From: Alphaproteobacteria bacterium | Lineage (GTDB): Bacteria > Pseudomonadota > Alphaproteobacteria > Acetobacterales > Acetobacteraceae | Length of the DNA: 64,000 nt | NCBI GenBank assembly: GCA_020850755.1 | Contig: JADZEB010000051.1 | Coordinates: forward strand, 1 to 64,000 | Direction of reading: 5' to 3' | Shown: one piece after another, positions 52,575 to 62,804 of the stretch | Numbering within the stretch: the stretch's first letter is position 1 | How the letters are laid out: every line of letters begins with the position of its first letter | Made by a program: the position numbers and the translations under genes | Notes under the pieces: model-generated | What the model saw: the letters and a program-made list of their open reading frames with translations, nothing else | Databases searched by the model: none | What the model was told of the DNA's origin: nothing

Positions 52575-53741
52575 ATGACGACCGCATCTGCCATGACCGC
52601 CCCCCAGCGGACCGACCTGCCGCTGCTGTTCACCCCCTTCAGCCTGCGCGGCATGACCGCGCGCAACCGCATCATGGTCTCGCCGATGACGCAGTGCTCG
52701 GCCGAGGATGGCACCCTGCTCGACTATCATTACGGCCACTACACCGCCTTCGCGCGCGGGGCGGCGGGCCTCGTCTGCCTGGAGGAGCACGCGGTCGAGC
52801 GGCGCGGGCGCAAGACCTATGGCGATGCCGGCCTCTACGACGACAAGCACATCCCGATGCTGGCCAGGATCGCCGAGGCGCTGCGCGCCCTTGGCGCGGT
52901 GCCGGGCATCCAGCTTGGCCATGGCGGGCGCAAGGCCTGCCTCCGGCGCGCGATCGACGGCTTCGTCCCGCTCGATGCCGAGGATGCGGCCAAGGGCGAG
53001 GTCTGGTGGGAGGCGGTCAGTGCCAGCGCCAAGGCGCTCGCGCCCGGCTGGGTCGTGCCGGTGCCGCTCGATGCCGGGGGCATCGCCGAGGTGGTGGCGG
53101 CCTGGGCGGCGGCCACCCGGCGCGCCGATGCGGCCGGGTTCGACTTCCTGGAGATCCACGGCGCGCACGGCTATCTGATCCACCAGTTCCTCTCGCCACT
53201 GACCAACGACCGCACCGATGGCTATGGCGGCAGCCGCGAGAAGCGCTTCCGCTTCGCCCTGGAAGTGGCCGAGGCGGTGCGCGCGGCCTGGCCGGCAGCG
53301 AAGCCGCTGTCGTTCCGTGTCTCGGCGGTGGACGCGATCGAGGGCGGCTACGGCATCGAGGATGCGATCGCGCTGGCCCGCGCGCTCAAGGGCGTCGGCG
53401 TCGATATCATCGACTGCTCCTCGGGCGGGATCGGCGGGGTGCCGACCCTGCGCGGCACGCGCACGCCCCCGGGCTACCAGGTCCCGTTCGCCGAGGCGAT
53501 CCGCAAGGGTGCCGACGTCCCGACGATCGCGGTCGGGCTGATCTATGACGGGCCGCAGGCCGAAGCGATCCTGCGCGAGGGCAAGGCCGACCTGATCGCG
53601 ATCGGGCGCGAAATGCTGGTCAACCCGTTCTGGGCGCTGGCGGCGGCGCGCGCGCTCGGGGTGGAGCCGCGCTACGAGTTGCTGCCGCGCACCTATTCCT
53701 ACTGGCTCAACAAGCGCCGCGCGCAGACCGGCGAGGCATGA
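52575..53741 (+). CDS. NADH:flavin oxidoreductase (old yellow enzyme family)
   Basis: This 388-residue FMN TIM-barrel enzyme of the OYE class reduces activated alkenes. It has LFTPFSLRGMTARNRIMVSP, GIQLGHGGRKA, EIHGAHGYLIHQFLSPLTND (His/Asn substrate contacts) and IAIGREMLVNPFWAL. The YqjM-like subclass is suggested by the HGGRKA form. The start could be 52575 or 52593. It is divergent from the MmgE/PrpD gene, and an importer operon follows. Confidence 0.92.
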   Translation: MTTASAMTAPQRTDLPLLFTPFSLRGMTARNRIMVSPMTQCSAEDGTLLDYHYGHYTAFARGAAGLVCLEEHAVERRGRKTYGDAGLYDDKHIPMLARIAEALRALGAVPGIQLGHGGRKACLRRAIDGFVPLDAEDAAKGEVWWEAVSASAKALAPGWVVPVPLDAGGIAEVVAAWAAATRRADAAGFDFLEIHGAHGYLIHQFLSPLTNDRTDGYGGSREKRFRFALEVAEAVRAAWPAAKPLSFRVSAVDAIEGGYGIEDAIALARALKGVGVDIIDCSSGGIGGVPTLRGTRTPPGYQVPFAEAIRKGADVPTIAVGLIYDGPQAEAILREGKADLIAIGREMLVNPFWALAAARALGVEPRYELLPRTYSYWLNKRRAQTGEA

Positions 53742-53947
53742 GTGATGCGGGCCGCGCGCAGGCAAGGCCGCGCGCAGGCGGGACCGCGACGAAAACCCTT
53801 CCGCGTGGTTTCGTTCCAGCCTAGCATCCGGCGCGGTGCGATGTTTGCCGGGGTGGGTCCCTACCCATGGCAGGGTTCGTGCGACATACAACGACACTGG
53901 GCGGGTGCGGCAGTCGCCCTGCCCGCGGAGGCAAAAGGGGAGATCTC

Positions 53948-55171
53948 ATGACCACCACCAAGGGCAAGGGCATTTCGCGCCGGCAGGGCATGAAGCTCGT
54001 CGCCGGCATCGCCACCACCGGCGCGCTGATGGGCAGCGGCATCAAGGTTGTGCGCTCCCAGCCGAGCGAGGCGCTTGTCATCGGTGGCGTGGGCTCGCTT
54101 TCGGGCGGCGGCACCAACTGGGGCCTCGCCATCCAGCGCGGCACGCTGATGGCACTGGACGAGGTGAACAAGGCCGGCGGCCTGAAGGTCGGCGAGAAGA
54201 CCTATCGCCTCGAGCACAAGATGTATGACGACCAGTATACCGCCCAGGGCGGCGCCACGGCGGCCACCCGCCTCGTCAACGAAGACCGGGTGAAGTACAT
54301 CATCGGCCCCGTCGCCTCGGCCGCATCGCTGGCGGTGCTGGGCGTGACGCAGCCGAACAAGGTGATCCTGATGTCGGGCGGCTACGCCACCGGCGTGATG
54401 GTCAACAACTTCAAGTCGGAATACAATTTCCGCGTCCACAACACGCCGCCCGAGTTCATGCCGGCGATCACCGCCTGGCTGCGCCAGACCTACCCGCAGC
54501 GCCAGCGCATCGGCTTCATTGCCGCCAACGACGCCACCGGCCAGTCGGTGGTGCCGCAGCTCAAGAAGTTCTACGAGGAAGGCGGCCTGACCGTCTCCTA
54601 CACCGACTTCTTCGAGCGCGGCACGCGCGAGTTCACGCCGCTCCTGCGCCGCATGATCGCCGCGCGCACCGACATTTTCGATGTCGATGGCAACACCCCG
54701 GCCGATAGCGGGCTGATGGTGCGCCAGATGCGCCAGGCCGGCTTCCGCGGCCTGATCATCCAGGCCGGCGGCCCGGCGGTGGAGCAGGTGATGGAGATCG
54801 CGGGCCCGCTGGCCGAGGGCTTCCAGTCCTACGACATGCTCAACTTCGACAGCGACCGCGGCAAGCGCTTCGCCGAGCAGTACCGCGCCCTGGGCTGGCA
54901 GGGCATCATGGACGCGCAGACTGGCGCCTTCTACACCGCGACCAAGGTGCTGATGGAAGCGATGCGCCGCTCGGGCTCGACCGAGCCGGACGTGCTCAAG
55001 AACGTCATCAGCACGGTCGACAACTACGACAGCGGCGTCTACAGCAAGATCTCCTGGGGCGGCCAGCGCTCCTACGGCGTCAAGCACCAGATGCTGCTGC
55101 CCTTCTACATCGCCGAGGTGAAGAACCGCCGCATCACCTGGGCGGCCGAGCTGTTCCCGCCGGCCGGCTGA
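53948..55171 (+). CDS. Branched-chain-amino-acid-type ABC substrate-binding protein
   Basis: This 407-residue periplasmic receptor (LivJ/HAAT class) has a twin-arginine signal (SRRQGMKLVAGIATTGA). The mature part has VGSLSGGGTNWGLAIQRGTL, then ALDEVNKAGGLKVGEKTYRL and YIIGPVASAASLAV. Such receptors bind amino acids, aromatic acids or amides, and the ligand is open here. The ATG at 53948 follows AAAAGGGGAGATCTC. A hairpin lies between it and the permease gene. Confidence 0.9.
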   Translation: MTTTKGKGISRRQGMKLVAGIATTGALMGSGIKVVRSQPSEALVIGGVGSLSGGGTNWGLAIQRGTLMALDEVNKAGGLKVGEKTYRLEHKMYDDQYTAQGGATAATRLVNEDRVKYIIGPVASAASLAVLGVTQPNKVILMSGGYATGVMVNNFKSEYNFRVHNTPPEFMPAITAWLRQTYPQRQRIGFIAANDATGQSVVPQLKKFYEEGGLTVSYTDFFERGTREFTPLLRRMIAARTDIFDVDGNTPADSGLMVRQMRQAGFRGLIIQAGGPAVEQVMEIAGPLAEGFQSYDMLNFDSDRGKRFAEQYRALGWQGIMDAQTGAFYTATKVLMEAMRRSGSTEPDVLKNVISTVDNYDSGVYSKISWGGQRSYGVKHQMLLPFYIAEVKNRRITWAAELFPPAG

Positions 55172-55187
55172 CCCGCGCGGGCTGTGC

Positions 55188-55216
55188 AAGGCGGGGCGGC
55201 AATGCCCCGCCTTCGC
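55188..55216 (+). terminator. Intra-operon hairpin after the receptor gene
   Basis: AAGGCGGGGC-GGCAAT-GCCCCGCCTT is a perfect 10-bp stem followed by CGCC, without a T-tract. It sits between the receptor and permease genes. Such hairpins often protect the abundant receptor mRNA and limit read-through to the membrane genes. Confidence 0.6.
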
Positions 55217-55274
55217 CACCACCTGTTCGTTCACGATTGCGCCGGCTGCTGGCGCGCAAGGTACGGGAAGCACC

Positions 55275-56174
55275 GTGTCCTTCACCGATCTCCTGACACC
55301 AGTCTTGATGGGGCAGGTCCTGCTCGACGGGATGTCGATCAGCTCGATCTACATCCTGATCGCGCTCGGCTTCACGCTGCTGTTCGGCATCATGCGCGTG
55401 GTGAACTTCGCGCATGGCGAATTCGCGATGCTGGGCGGCTGGGGCCTCTACTACCTCTACGGCCAGTTCAACGTGCCCTTCCTGCTGGCGGTGCCGCTGG
55501 CGGGAGCGATCGTGGCCGTATGCAGCCTCGTGTTCGAGCAGTTCGTGTTCCGCTTCTTCTACCAGAAGATGTTCCAGAGCATGATCGGCCTGCTCGGCCT
55601 GTCGACCGCGATGATCTACACGGCGGTCATCATCTGGGACGCCTACGAGCGCCAGATTCCGCCGGCCTTCACCTCCACCCTCGAATTCGGCGAGAGCATC
55701 TTCGGCGAGAGCCTGCTCCTGCCGACCGATCGCGTGGTGGTGTTCCTGGTGTCGATGGCCACGCTGGCGGCGTTCTACTTCCTGATCATGCACACGCGCA
55801 TGGGCCTTGGCATGCGCGCCGCGGCGCAGGACGTGGAGGTGGCCGAGGCGATGGGCATCCGCACCCGCACCGTCTATCGCCAGGCGTTCCTGCTCGCGAT
55901 CTTCATGACCGCGGTCGCCGGCGCGCTCTACGGCCAGATCTACTTCCTCTCCTACGAACTCGGCAGCCAGCCGCTGCTCAAGGCCTTCATCGTCGTCATC
56001 CTGGGCGGCATGGGCTCGATCCCCGGCGCCGCGCTTGGCGGAGTGATCCTGGGCATGAGCGAGACCTTCCTTGCCACGCTGTTCGGTGCGGCGGTTTCGA
56101 ACTTCGTCTCCTTCGGCGTGGTGATCCTGATCCTGATCATCCGCCCGTGGGGCCTCCTGGGTAAGCCCGAATGA
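55275..56174 (+). CDS. livH: ABC permease, LivH-like
   Basis: This 299-residue inner-membrane permease is typical of LivH, with ILIALGFTLLFGIMRVVNFA and HGEFAMLGGWGLYYLYG. The EAA-like AEAMGIRTRTVYRQAFLLAI contacts the ATPases. It starts at GTG 55275 behind GGGAAG. The stop overlaps the next start (ATGA). Confidence 0.92.
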   Translation: MSFTDLLTPVLMGQVLLDGMSISSIYILIALGFTLLFGIMRVVNFAHGEFAMLGGWGLYYLYGQFNVPFLLAVPLAGAIVAVCSLVFEQFVFRFFYQKMFQSMIGLLGLSTAMIYTAVIIWDAYERQIPPAFTSTLEFGESIFGESLLLPTDRVVVFLVSMATLAAFYFLIMHTRMGLGMRAAAQDVEVAEAMGIRTRTVYRQAFLLAIFMTAVAGALYGQIYFLSYELGSQPLLKAFIVVILGGMGSIPGAALGGVILGMSETFLATLFGAAVSNFVSFGVVILILIIRPWGLLGKPE

Positions 56175-57193
56175 GCCCGCAAGCCCCCCTCTCCCTCGGC
56201 GCGGCGCCGCCGCGCACCATGCCCGGCGCGGGCCTGCTCGCGATATCCGCCTTGGCGGGCGCGGTGCTGCTGGCCTGGCCGATCGTTTTCCAGGGTTCGT
56301 TCCTGGTCTATATCGCGACCCTGGTGATGCAGTTCTCGATCGGGGCCTGCTCGCTCCAGCTGATCATCCGCACCGGCCATATCAGCATGAGCCACCAGGC
56401 CTTCGTCGGCATCGGCGGCTACACCTCGGTGATCCTGGTGATGAAGGCGGGCTGGGCGTGGCACTTCGCCCTCCTGGCCGCGATCGCCGCCCCGGCGCTG
56501 GCGGGTGCCGTCATCGGCCCGATCCTGTTGCGCCTGACCGGCAAGTATTTCGTGCTGGTGACCTTCCTTTTCGGCGAGATCGTGCGCCTCGTGTTCATCG
56601 ACTGGCAGTCGATGACCGGCGGCTCGAACGGCATCTTCGAGATCCCCAAGCCCTATCCCTGGATGAACGACCCGACCGCCTACTACTATGTCTCGCTCGG
56701 CTTCGCGGTGGCCTGCGTCGGCTTCTGCATCCGCCTGATGCGCAGCGAGATCGGGCGCGCGATCGACGCCATGCGCGAGGGGCCGAACCTCACCGAATGC
56801 GCCGGCGTGCCGGTGTTCCGCATCAAGGTGGTGATGTTCATCATCGCCTGCGGCCTGTCCGGCGTCATGGGCAGCCTGAACGCGCACATGAACAACGTCA
56901 TCACGCCGGGCAATTACGGGCCGATGGAAAGCCTGAACCTCGTCGTGATGAACGTGCTCGGCGGCATGACCAACATGGCCGGCGCGATCATCGGCGCGGT
57001 GTTCCTGATCGCGTTGCCGGAACTGCTGCGCGGCTATGTGGAATGGCAGCGCGTCTTCTACGGCATCATCCTGATCGTGGTCATGGCCAGCATGCCCGGC
57101 GGCATGGTCGAGCTGCTGGCGCGGCTGCGCAGCCGGCTCACCGGTCGCGAGGCGCATCTTGCCAGCGCCGTTGCCGCGGAGGGCCGCACATGA
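56171..57193 (+). CDS. livM: ABC permease, LivM-like
   Basis: This 340-residue second permease has the characteristic GHISMSHQAFVGIGGYTSVI and the EAA-type region AIDAMREGPNLTECAGVPVF, with GSLNAHMNNVITPGNYGP. It overlaps livH and livG by 4 bp each. Confidence 0.92.
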   Translation: MSPQAPLSLGAAPPRTMPGAGLLAISALAGAVLLAWPIVFQGSFLVYIATLVMQFSIGACSLQLIIRTGHISMSHQAFVGIGGYTSVILVMKAGWAWHFALLAAIAAPALAGAVIGPILLRLTGKYFVLVTFLFGEIVRLVFIDWQSMTGGSNGIFEIPKPYPWMNDPTAYYYVSLGFAVACVGFCIRLMRSEIGRAIDAMREGPNLTECAGVPVFRIKVVMFIIACGLSGVMGSLNAHMNNVITPGNYGPMESLNLVVMNVLGGMTNMAGAIIGAVFLIALPELLRGYVEWQRVFYGIILIVVMASMPGGMVELLARLRSRLTGREAHLASAVAAEGRT

Positions 57194-57988
57194 GCACGGG
57201 CGGCGCCCCGCTTCTGGCCGTCGAGGGTCTGTCCATGACCTTCGGCGCGCTCAAGGCCGTGCAGGACCTGTCCTTCACGGTCCATGACGGCGAGATCCTG
57301 GGCATCATCGGCCCGAACGGCGCCGGCAAGACCACCGCCGTGAACGCCATCTCCGGCACCTTCAAGCCGACCGCCGGCAGGGTCACCTTCGACGGGCACC
57401 TGGTCACCGGCTTCGCCCCGCACCGGCTGGCCGAGCTTGGCCTCGTGCGCACCTACCAGGCGACCACCGTCTACGGCACCCAGACGGTGCGGGAGAATTG
57501 CCGGCGCGGGGCCTTCCTGCACCTCTATCCCGGCTTCTTCGACGCGCTGATCAGTTCGGCCAAGGCGCGCGCCATGCGCGCCGCCGTGGAGAAGGAGATC
57601 GACCGCCTGCTGGACTGGCTCGGCCTCGCGCAATTCGCCGACACCGAGGCGCGCAACCTGCCCTATGGCGTGCAGAAGACGCTGGGCATGGCGATCGCCA
57701 TGGCCGCGCGCCCGCGCCTGATCATGCTCGACGAGCCGGTGGCCGGCCTGTCGGCCGAGGAAACCGACCATGTGCGCGACACGATCAAGCGCATCCGCGC
57801 CTCCGGTATTTCCGCGATCGTGATCGACCACAATATGCGCTTCATCTCCGGCCTGTGCGACCGCGTCCTGGTGATCCATCACGGCCAGGAACTTGCGATT
57901 GGCACCCCGGCCGAGGTGATGAGCCATCCGGACGTGATCGAAGCCTATCTGGGCAAGGGACACGCCGCCGCCACTGCGAAAGCCAACC

Positions 57989-58008
<20 letters not shown>
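57190..58008 (+). CDS. livG: ABC ATP-binding protein, LivG-like
   Basis: This 272-residue ATPase has Walker A GPNGAGKTTA, Walker B LIMLDEPVAGLS and H-loop IDHN. The signature is LPYGVQKTLGMAIAMA, the LPYG variant usual in LivG instead of LSGGQ. It starts inside the livM stop (ATGA), and its own 3' end overlaps livF by 20 bp. Confidence 0.93.
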
Positions 58009-58702
<694 letters not shown>

Positions 58703-58726
58703 ACGCGGCCCATCTCGCGAATCAAG

Positions 58727-58762
58727 ACGCCCGCCGCGGCCCAGCCCGGCGGGCGTTCTCGT
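58727..58762 (+). terminator. Terminator after livF
   Basis: ACGCCCGCCG (58727-58736) pairs with CGGCGGGCGT (58747-58756), then TCTCGTT. The stem is 10 bp with a 10-base loop. It separates livF from the convergent TerC gene. Confidence 0.7.
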
Positions 58763-58790
58763 TCCGGCGGCGGCAGCCAGCGCGCTTCGG

Positions 58791-59462
58791 CTAGAGGTGG
58801 AATGGCGCCGTGGCCCAGCCCATATACTCCGCCACCTCCCAGCCGCCCTCCCACACCATGCGGGCGGCGACATAGACGATCACCAGCAGGCCGACCCAGG
58901 CGATCCAGCGGTGCTTCTCGATCAGCCGGGCGATGAAGCTCGCGGCAACGCCCATCAGCACCACCGACACGGCCAGGCCGAAGATCAGGATGATCGGGTG
59001 TTCCCTGGCCGCACCGGCCACCGCCAGCACATTGTCGAGCGACATCGACACGTCGGCGATGACGATCTGCCACATCGCCTGGGCCATGGATTTGGGCTGC
59101 GACCCGGCCTCGGTTTCCGCATCGGCCAGCCGCTCCTCCATGGTGCGGGCGTCCTCGGCCATGTGGGTGAGTTCCTGGTACATCTTCCAGCACACCCACA
59201 CCAGCAGCAGGCCGCCGATCAGAAGCAGGCCCTTCACCTGGAGAAGCTGCGTCGTCATCAGCGCGAAGCCGATGCGCATGATTGCCGCGGCGCCGATGCC
59301 GAGGATGATCGCGCGGCGGCGTTGCTCGGGCGGCAGCCCGGCCGCCGCCAGCCCGACGACGATGGCATTGTCGCCGGCCAGCACGACGTCGATGATCAGG
59401 ACCTCGATCATTGCCTTGAAGCCGGCCGCGGAAAACACTTCGGCAAACATCGCCTGCAACAT
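58791..59462 (-). CDS. TerC-family integral membrane protein, paralogue 1
   Basis: This 223-residue protein has seven likely membrane helices. The family's acidic motifs are VLIIDVVLAGDNAIVVGLAA and QIVIADVSMSLDNVLAVAGA, whose Asp residues lie in membrane helices and are thought to bind metal. Relatives export manganese or help metalate secreted proteins. A cytoplasmic loop (MAEDARTMEERLADAETEAG) joins the halves. It is highly similar to the next gene, which lies upstream on the same strand. Confidence 0.9.
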   Translation of the reverse strand: MLQAMFAEVFSAAGFKAMIEVLIIDVVLAGDNAIVVGLAAAGLPPEQRRRAIILGIGAAAIMRIGFALMTTQLLQVKGLLLIGGLLLVWVCWKMYQELTHMAEDARTMEERLADAETEAGSQPKSMAQAMWQIVIADVSMSLDNVLAVAGAAREHPIILIFGLAVSVVLMGVAASFIARLIEKHRWIAWVGLLVIVYVAARMVWEGGWEVAEYMGWATAPFHL

Positions 59463-59554
59463 CGCCTGTCACACTCCGGGAACAAGCGGCCGGCCGAAGG
59501 CGATGGGCAGGCCGTCGCGGACGCGATGCCGGTCGGTGATCGGGCGTCCGCACA

Positions 59555-59589
59555 GGAAAAACGCCGCGCGGGGCCACAAATGGCCCCGC
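59555..59589 (-). terminator. Rho-independent terminator after TerC paralogue 2
   Basis: On the reverse strand GCGGGGCCA-TTTG-TGGCCCCGC forms a 9-bp stem followed by GCGGCGTTTTTC. It lies between the two terC-like genes, so the second copy probably has its own promoter. Confidence 0.75.
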
Positions 59590-59677
59590 AACGGGTGGGG
59601 ACACTAGTCCAGCCGATGGATGCTGTCGAGGCCGGATGCCGGACCGCGCCGAGGCGGATGCACCGGTCCCGGCGGCG

Positions 59678-60328
59678 CTACCAGGGCAGGTAGGGACGCA
59701 CCCCCATCTCGGGGTGGTAGATGCCGTCCCACATCATCTGCAGGGCGACATAGAGGATCACCACCAGACCCACCCAGGCGATCCAGCGATGGCGCTCGAT
59801 CAGCCGGGCGATGAAGCTCGCGGCCACGCCCATCAGCACCACCGAGACGGCCAGGCCGAACACCAGGATGTAGGGATGGTCCTTGGCCGCGCCCGCAACC
59901 GCCAGCACATTGTCGAGCGACATCGACACATCGGCGATGACGATCTGCCACATCGCCTGGGTCATGGTTTTCTGCTGCGCGTTGGCGGTGTTCTCGGCGT
60001 CGGCGAGCCGTTCCTCGACGGTGCGCGTATCCTCGGTCTGATGGCTGAGTTCCCGGTACATCTTCCAGCAGACCCAGAGCAGCAGCAGGCCGCCGACGAA
60101 GAGCAGGCCGATGATCTGCAGGAGCTGGGTCGTGACCAGCGCGAAGCCGATGCGCATCAGCGTCGCCGCGCCGATGCCGATCATGATCGCGCGCCGCCGC
60201 TGCTCGGGCGGCAGGCCCGCCGCCGCCAGTCCCACCACGATCGCATTGTCGCCGGCCAGGACGATGTCGATGATCAACACCTCGACCAGCGCCTTCAGGG
60301 CCGAAGGCGTGAACAGTTCGGCAAACAT
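59678..60328 (-). CDS. TerC-family integral membrane protein, paralogue 2
   Basis: This 216-residue protein is very like the neighbouring paralogue along its whole length: VLIIDIVLAGDNAIVVGLAA, MWQIVIADVSMSLDNVLAVA, and an equivalent acidic loop. The pair arose by tandem duplication. The C-terminal 15 residues differ most. Upstream (60329-60560) I found no Mn-riboswitch (yybP-ykoY) core, only a weak hairpin formed by CAGGCGC / GCGCCTG. Confidence 0.9.
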   Translation of the reverse strand: MFAELFTPSALKALVEVLIIDIVLAGDNAIVVGLAAAGLPPEQRRRAIMIGIGAATLMRIGFALVTTQLLQIIGLLFVGGLLLLWVCWKMYRELSHQTEDTRTVEERLADAENTANAQQKTMTQAMWQIVIADVSMSLDNVLAVAGAAKDHPYILVFGLAVSVVLMGVAASFIARLIERHRWIAWVGLVVILYVALQMMWDGIYHPEMGVRPYLPW

Positions 60329-60560
60329 GCGAAGGAACCTCCCGGCGAGTTGCCATGCCTTCCGGGCGGCGTTCGGCGCTGAACAGGCGCTGGCCCGGCA
60401 CGGTCACGCAGGCGCACGCAAGCCTTCACTGCCAGCTTGCGCCTGCCCAAACCGAGGCGACTTGGTCATCGGCAATGGCCTTGTCAACCCGGCAGCCCTG
60501 GGCCGATGATGCCGCCCCAACGCTTTCTTCCAGATAAGCCGCCCAGGCGCAAGGTGCCCC

Positions 60561-62318
60561 ATGATCCCCCGCTACAGCCGCCCCGAGATGGCCGCCATCT
60601 GGTCGGCCGAGAACCGCTATCGCATCTGGTTCGAGATCGAGGCCGTCGCCTGCGAGGCGATGGCCGATGCCGGCCAGATCCCGGCCGATGCCGCCCGCGC
60701 CATCCGCGATCGCGGCGGGGCGCGCATCGCCGCCATCTCGGCCGCCGATGTCGAGCGCATCGATGCGATCGAGCGCGAGACGCGCCACGACGTGATCGCC
60801 TTCCTGACCTGGCTCGGCGAGGGCATCGGGCCGGAGGCGCGCTACGTCCACCAGGGCATGACCAGCTCGGACGTGCTCGACACCTGCCTGTCGGTGCAGC
60901 TGGTGCAGGCGGCCGACCTGCTGATCAGCGACACCGAGGCGCTGCTTGCCGTGCTGAAGAAGCGCGCCTTCGAGCACAAATACACGCTCACCATCGGGCG
61001 CAGCCACGGCATCCATGCCGAGCCGACCAGTTTCGGGCTCAAGCTCGCCGGGCACCATGCCGAATTCGCCCGCAACCTGGAGCGGCTGCGGGTCGCGCGC
61101 CAGGAGGTGGCAAGCTGCGCCATCTCGGGCGCGATCGGCACCTTCGCCCATCTCGACCCCGCGGTCGAGGCCAGGGTCGCCGCCCGGCTCGGCCTGCGCC
61201 CCGAGCCGGTCTCGACCCAGGTCATCCCGCGCGACCGGCATGCTGCCTTCTTCTGCGCGCTCGGCCTTGTCGCTTCCGGGATCGAACGGCTGGCGACCGA
61301 GGTGCGCCACCTCCAGCGCAGCGAGATGCGCGAGGCCGAGGAGTTCTTCCATCCCGGCCAGAAGGGCAGCTCGGCGATGCCGCACAAGCGCAACCCGGTG
61401 CTGTCGGAGAATCTCACCGGGCTGGCGCGCATCGTGCGCGCGGCGGTGGTGCCGGCGCTGGAGAATGTCACGCTCTGGCACGAGCGCGACATCAGCCACT
61501 CCTCGGTCGAGCGCGTGTTCGCGCCCGATGCCACGATCGCGCTCGATTTCGCGCTCGGCCGCCTGGCCGGGATGATGGAGAAGCTCGTCGTCTATCCCGA
61601 GCGGATGGCGGCCAATCTGCGCGCCTTGGGCGGCGTCGTGCACAGCCAGGAGGTGCTGCTGGCCCTGACCCAGGCCGGCATGAGCCGCGAGGATGCCTAC
61701 AAGGCGGTGCAGCGCAACGCGATGGCGGTGTGGGGCAGCCTGGACGAAGGGCCGGCCGCGAGCGGCGATCTGTTCCGCGCCCGCCTTGCCGCCGACCCCG
61801 AGGTTTCGGCGCTGCTGTCGATGGCCGCCTTGCGCGACCTGTTCGACCCGCGCCGCCATCTGCGCCACCTGGACACGCTGTTCCTGCGCGTCTTCGGCGA
61901 GAAGGGACCGGCGGCGCCGGCGGGCTGGAACGACCTCCTGCCCGCCCCGTCGATCTCGGTGGCGATGAAGCCCGCGCCCGAAGTGGCGCCCGGAGCGGCG
62001 GCGGTGAAGCAGGAACCGGCGTCACGCCCCAGCACCTTCGCGCCGAAGGAGAGCCCGTTCGCGGGACCCGCGATCGGGATGGGCATCACCACGAGCCCGC
62101 CGCCCGCCACGCCGCACGGTGCTGCGCCCCCCGCGGCGCCGGCCCCGGCCGGTGCGGCCGGTCAGACCGACGCGGAGAAGAAGGAAGCCGAGAAGAAGGA
62201 AGCCGAGAAGAAGGAGCAGCGGCCATCGACCTTCGCGCCCAAGGAAAGCCCGTTCGGCGGCCCCGCGATCGGCATCGGCTTCGGCACAGGTCCCGCCGAG
62301 CGCAAGCCGAAGGGCTGA
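60561..62318 (+). CDS. purB: Adenylosuccinate lyase with an unusual C-terminal extension
   Basis: This enzyme of purine synthesis releases fumarate from SAICAR and adenylosuccinate. Residues 1 to about 440 are normal PurB, with QGMTSSDVLDTCLSVQL, GRSHGIHAEPTSFGLKLAGH (catalytic His) and the signature GQKGSSAMPHKRNPVLSENL. An extension of about 145 residues follows, absent from ordinary PurB (about 435 residues). It has a Pro/Ala-rich linker, a copy of RPSTFAPKESPFAGPAIG near residue 488, a (KKEAE)n stretch, and a second copy RPSTFAPKESPFGGPAIG near 553. There is no frameshift; the whole is one frame. Confidence 0.92.
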   Translation: MIPRYSRPEMAAIWSAENRYRIWFEIEAVACEAMADAGQIPADAARAIRDRGGARIAAISAADVERIDAIERETRHDVIAFLTWLGEGIGPEARYVHQGMTSSDVLDTCLSVQLVQAADLLISDTEALLAVLKKRAFEHKYTLTIGRSHGIHAEPTSFGLKLAGHHAEFARNLERLRVARQEVASCAISGAIGTFAHLDPAVEARVAARLGLRPEPVSTQVIPRDRHAAFFCALGLVASGIERLATEVRHLQRSEMREAEEFFHPGQKGSSAMPHKRNPVLSENLTGLARIVRAAVVPALENVTLWHERDISHSSVERVFAPDATIALDFALGRLAGMMEKLVVYPERMAANLRALGGVVHSQEVLLALTQAGMSREDAYKAVQRNAMAVWGSLDEGPAASGDLFRARLAADPEVSALLSMAALRDLFDPRRHLRHLDTLFLRVFGEKGPAAPAGWNDLLPAPSISVAMKPAPEVAPGAAAVKQEPASRPSTFAPKESPFAGPAIGMGITTSPPPATPHGAAPPAAPAPAGAAGQTDAEKKEAEKKEAEKKEQRPSTFAPKESPFGGPAIGIGFGTGPAERKPKG

Positions 62319-62527
62319 GGCGGCAGGGTCAAGCCGCGAGGTCGCGCCACCAGGTCGAGCGAGGGTCGGGAATGGCGCTCCCGGCGCCGCGCGGTGCCGG
62401 CACACGGAGGGGCGTAGCCGCTAGTCGGGCGCCTGGCGCCGGCGTCTCCACTATCGGCCACGCAGGGGCGGCCCGGGCCCACAGGCCCGCGCGGCCATCC
62501 CTCCAGCACGCTCGGGGTGCCGGCGCC

Positions 62528-62583
62528 GAGGGTCGGGCGCCGAGGGTCGGACACAGAGGGGCGGGCGCAGAGGGGCGGGCGCA
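62528..62583. repeat. 14-bp tandem repeat, four units
   Basis: The units are GAGGGTCGGGCGCC, GAGGGTCGGACACA, GAGGGGCGGGCGCA and GAGGGGCGGGCGCA. They lie in the 486-bp non-coding gap between purB and the DUF1476 gene. I see no gene in the rest of this gap. Confidence 0.8.
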
Positions 62584-62804
62584 GAGCCTAGGTGCGGCGG
62601 GTGGCGCGCGACGGACGGCTGCCGGCCGGGACGCGCCACGCCCGCGCCCAGACGGGCCGGGAACGTTGTTCGACCATCGCGTCGGGCAGGAGCGCGGACA
62701 GGTCGGCCGGATCGCAGTGCGCCCAGCCAACTCCGGTCGCTGTCGCTCAATCGGAAAGTCCCGCCCGCGCGGAGCGGGCCTGTCGCGTAGCGCCTGGGCG
62801 CAGC

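Noticed and set aside
60329..60560. Possible yybP-ykoY manganese riboswitch before the TerC gene
   Set aside because: The conserved loop sequences of that riboswitch are not visible; only a short bulged CAGGCGC hairpin occurs.
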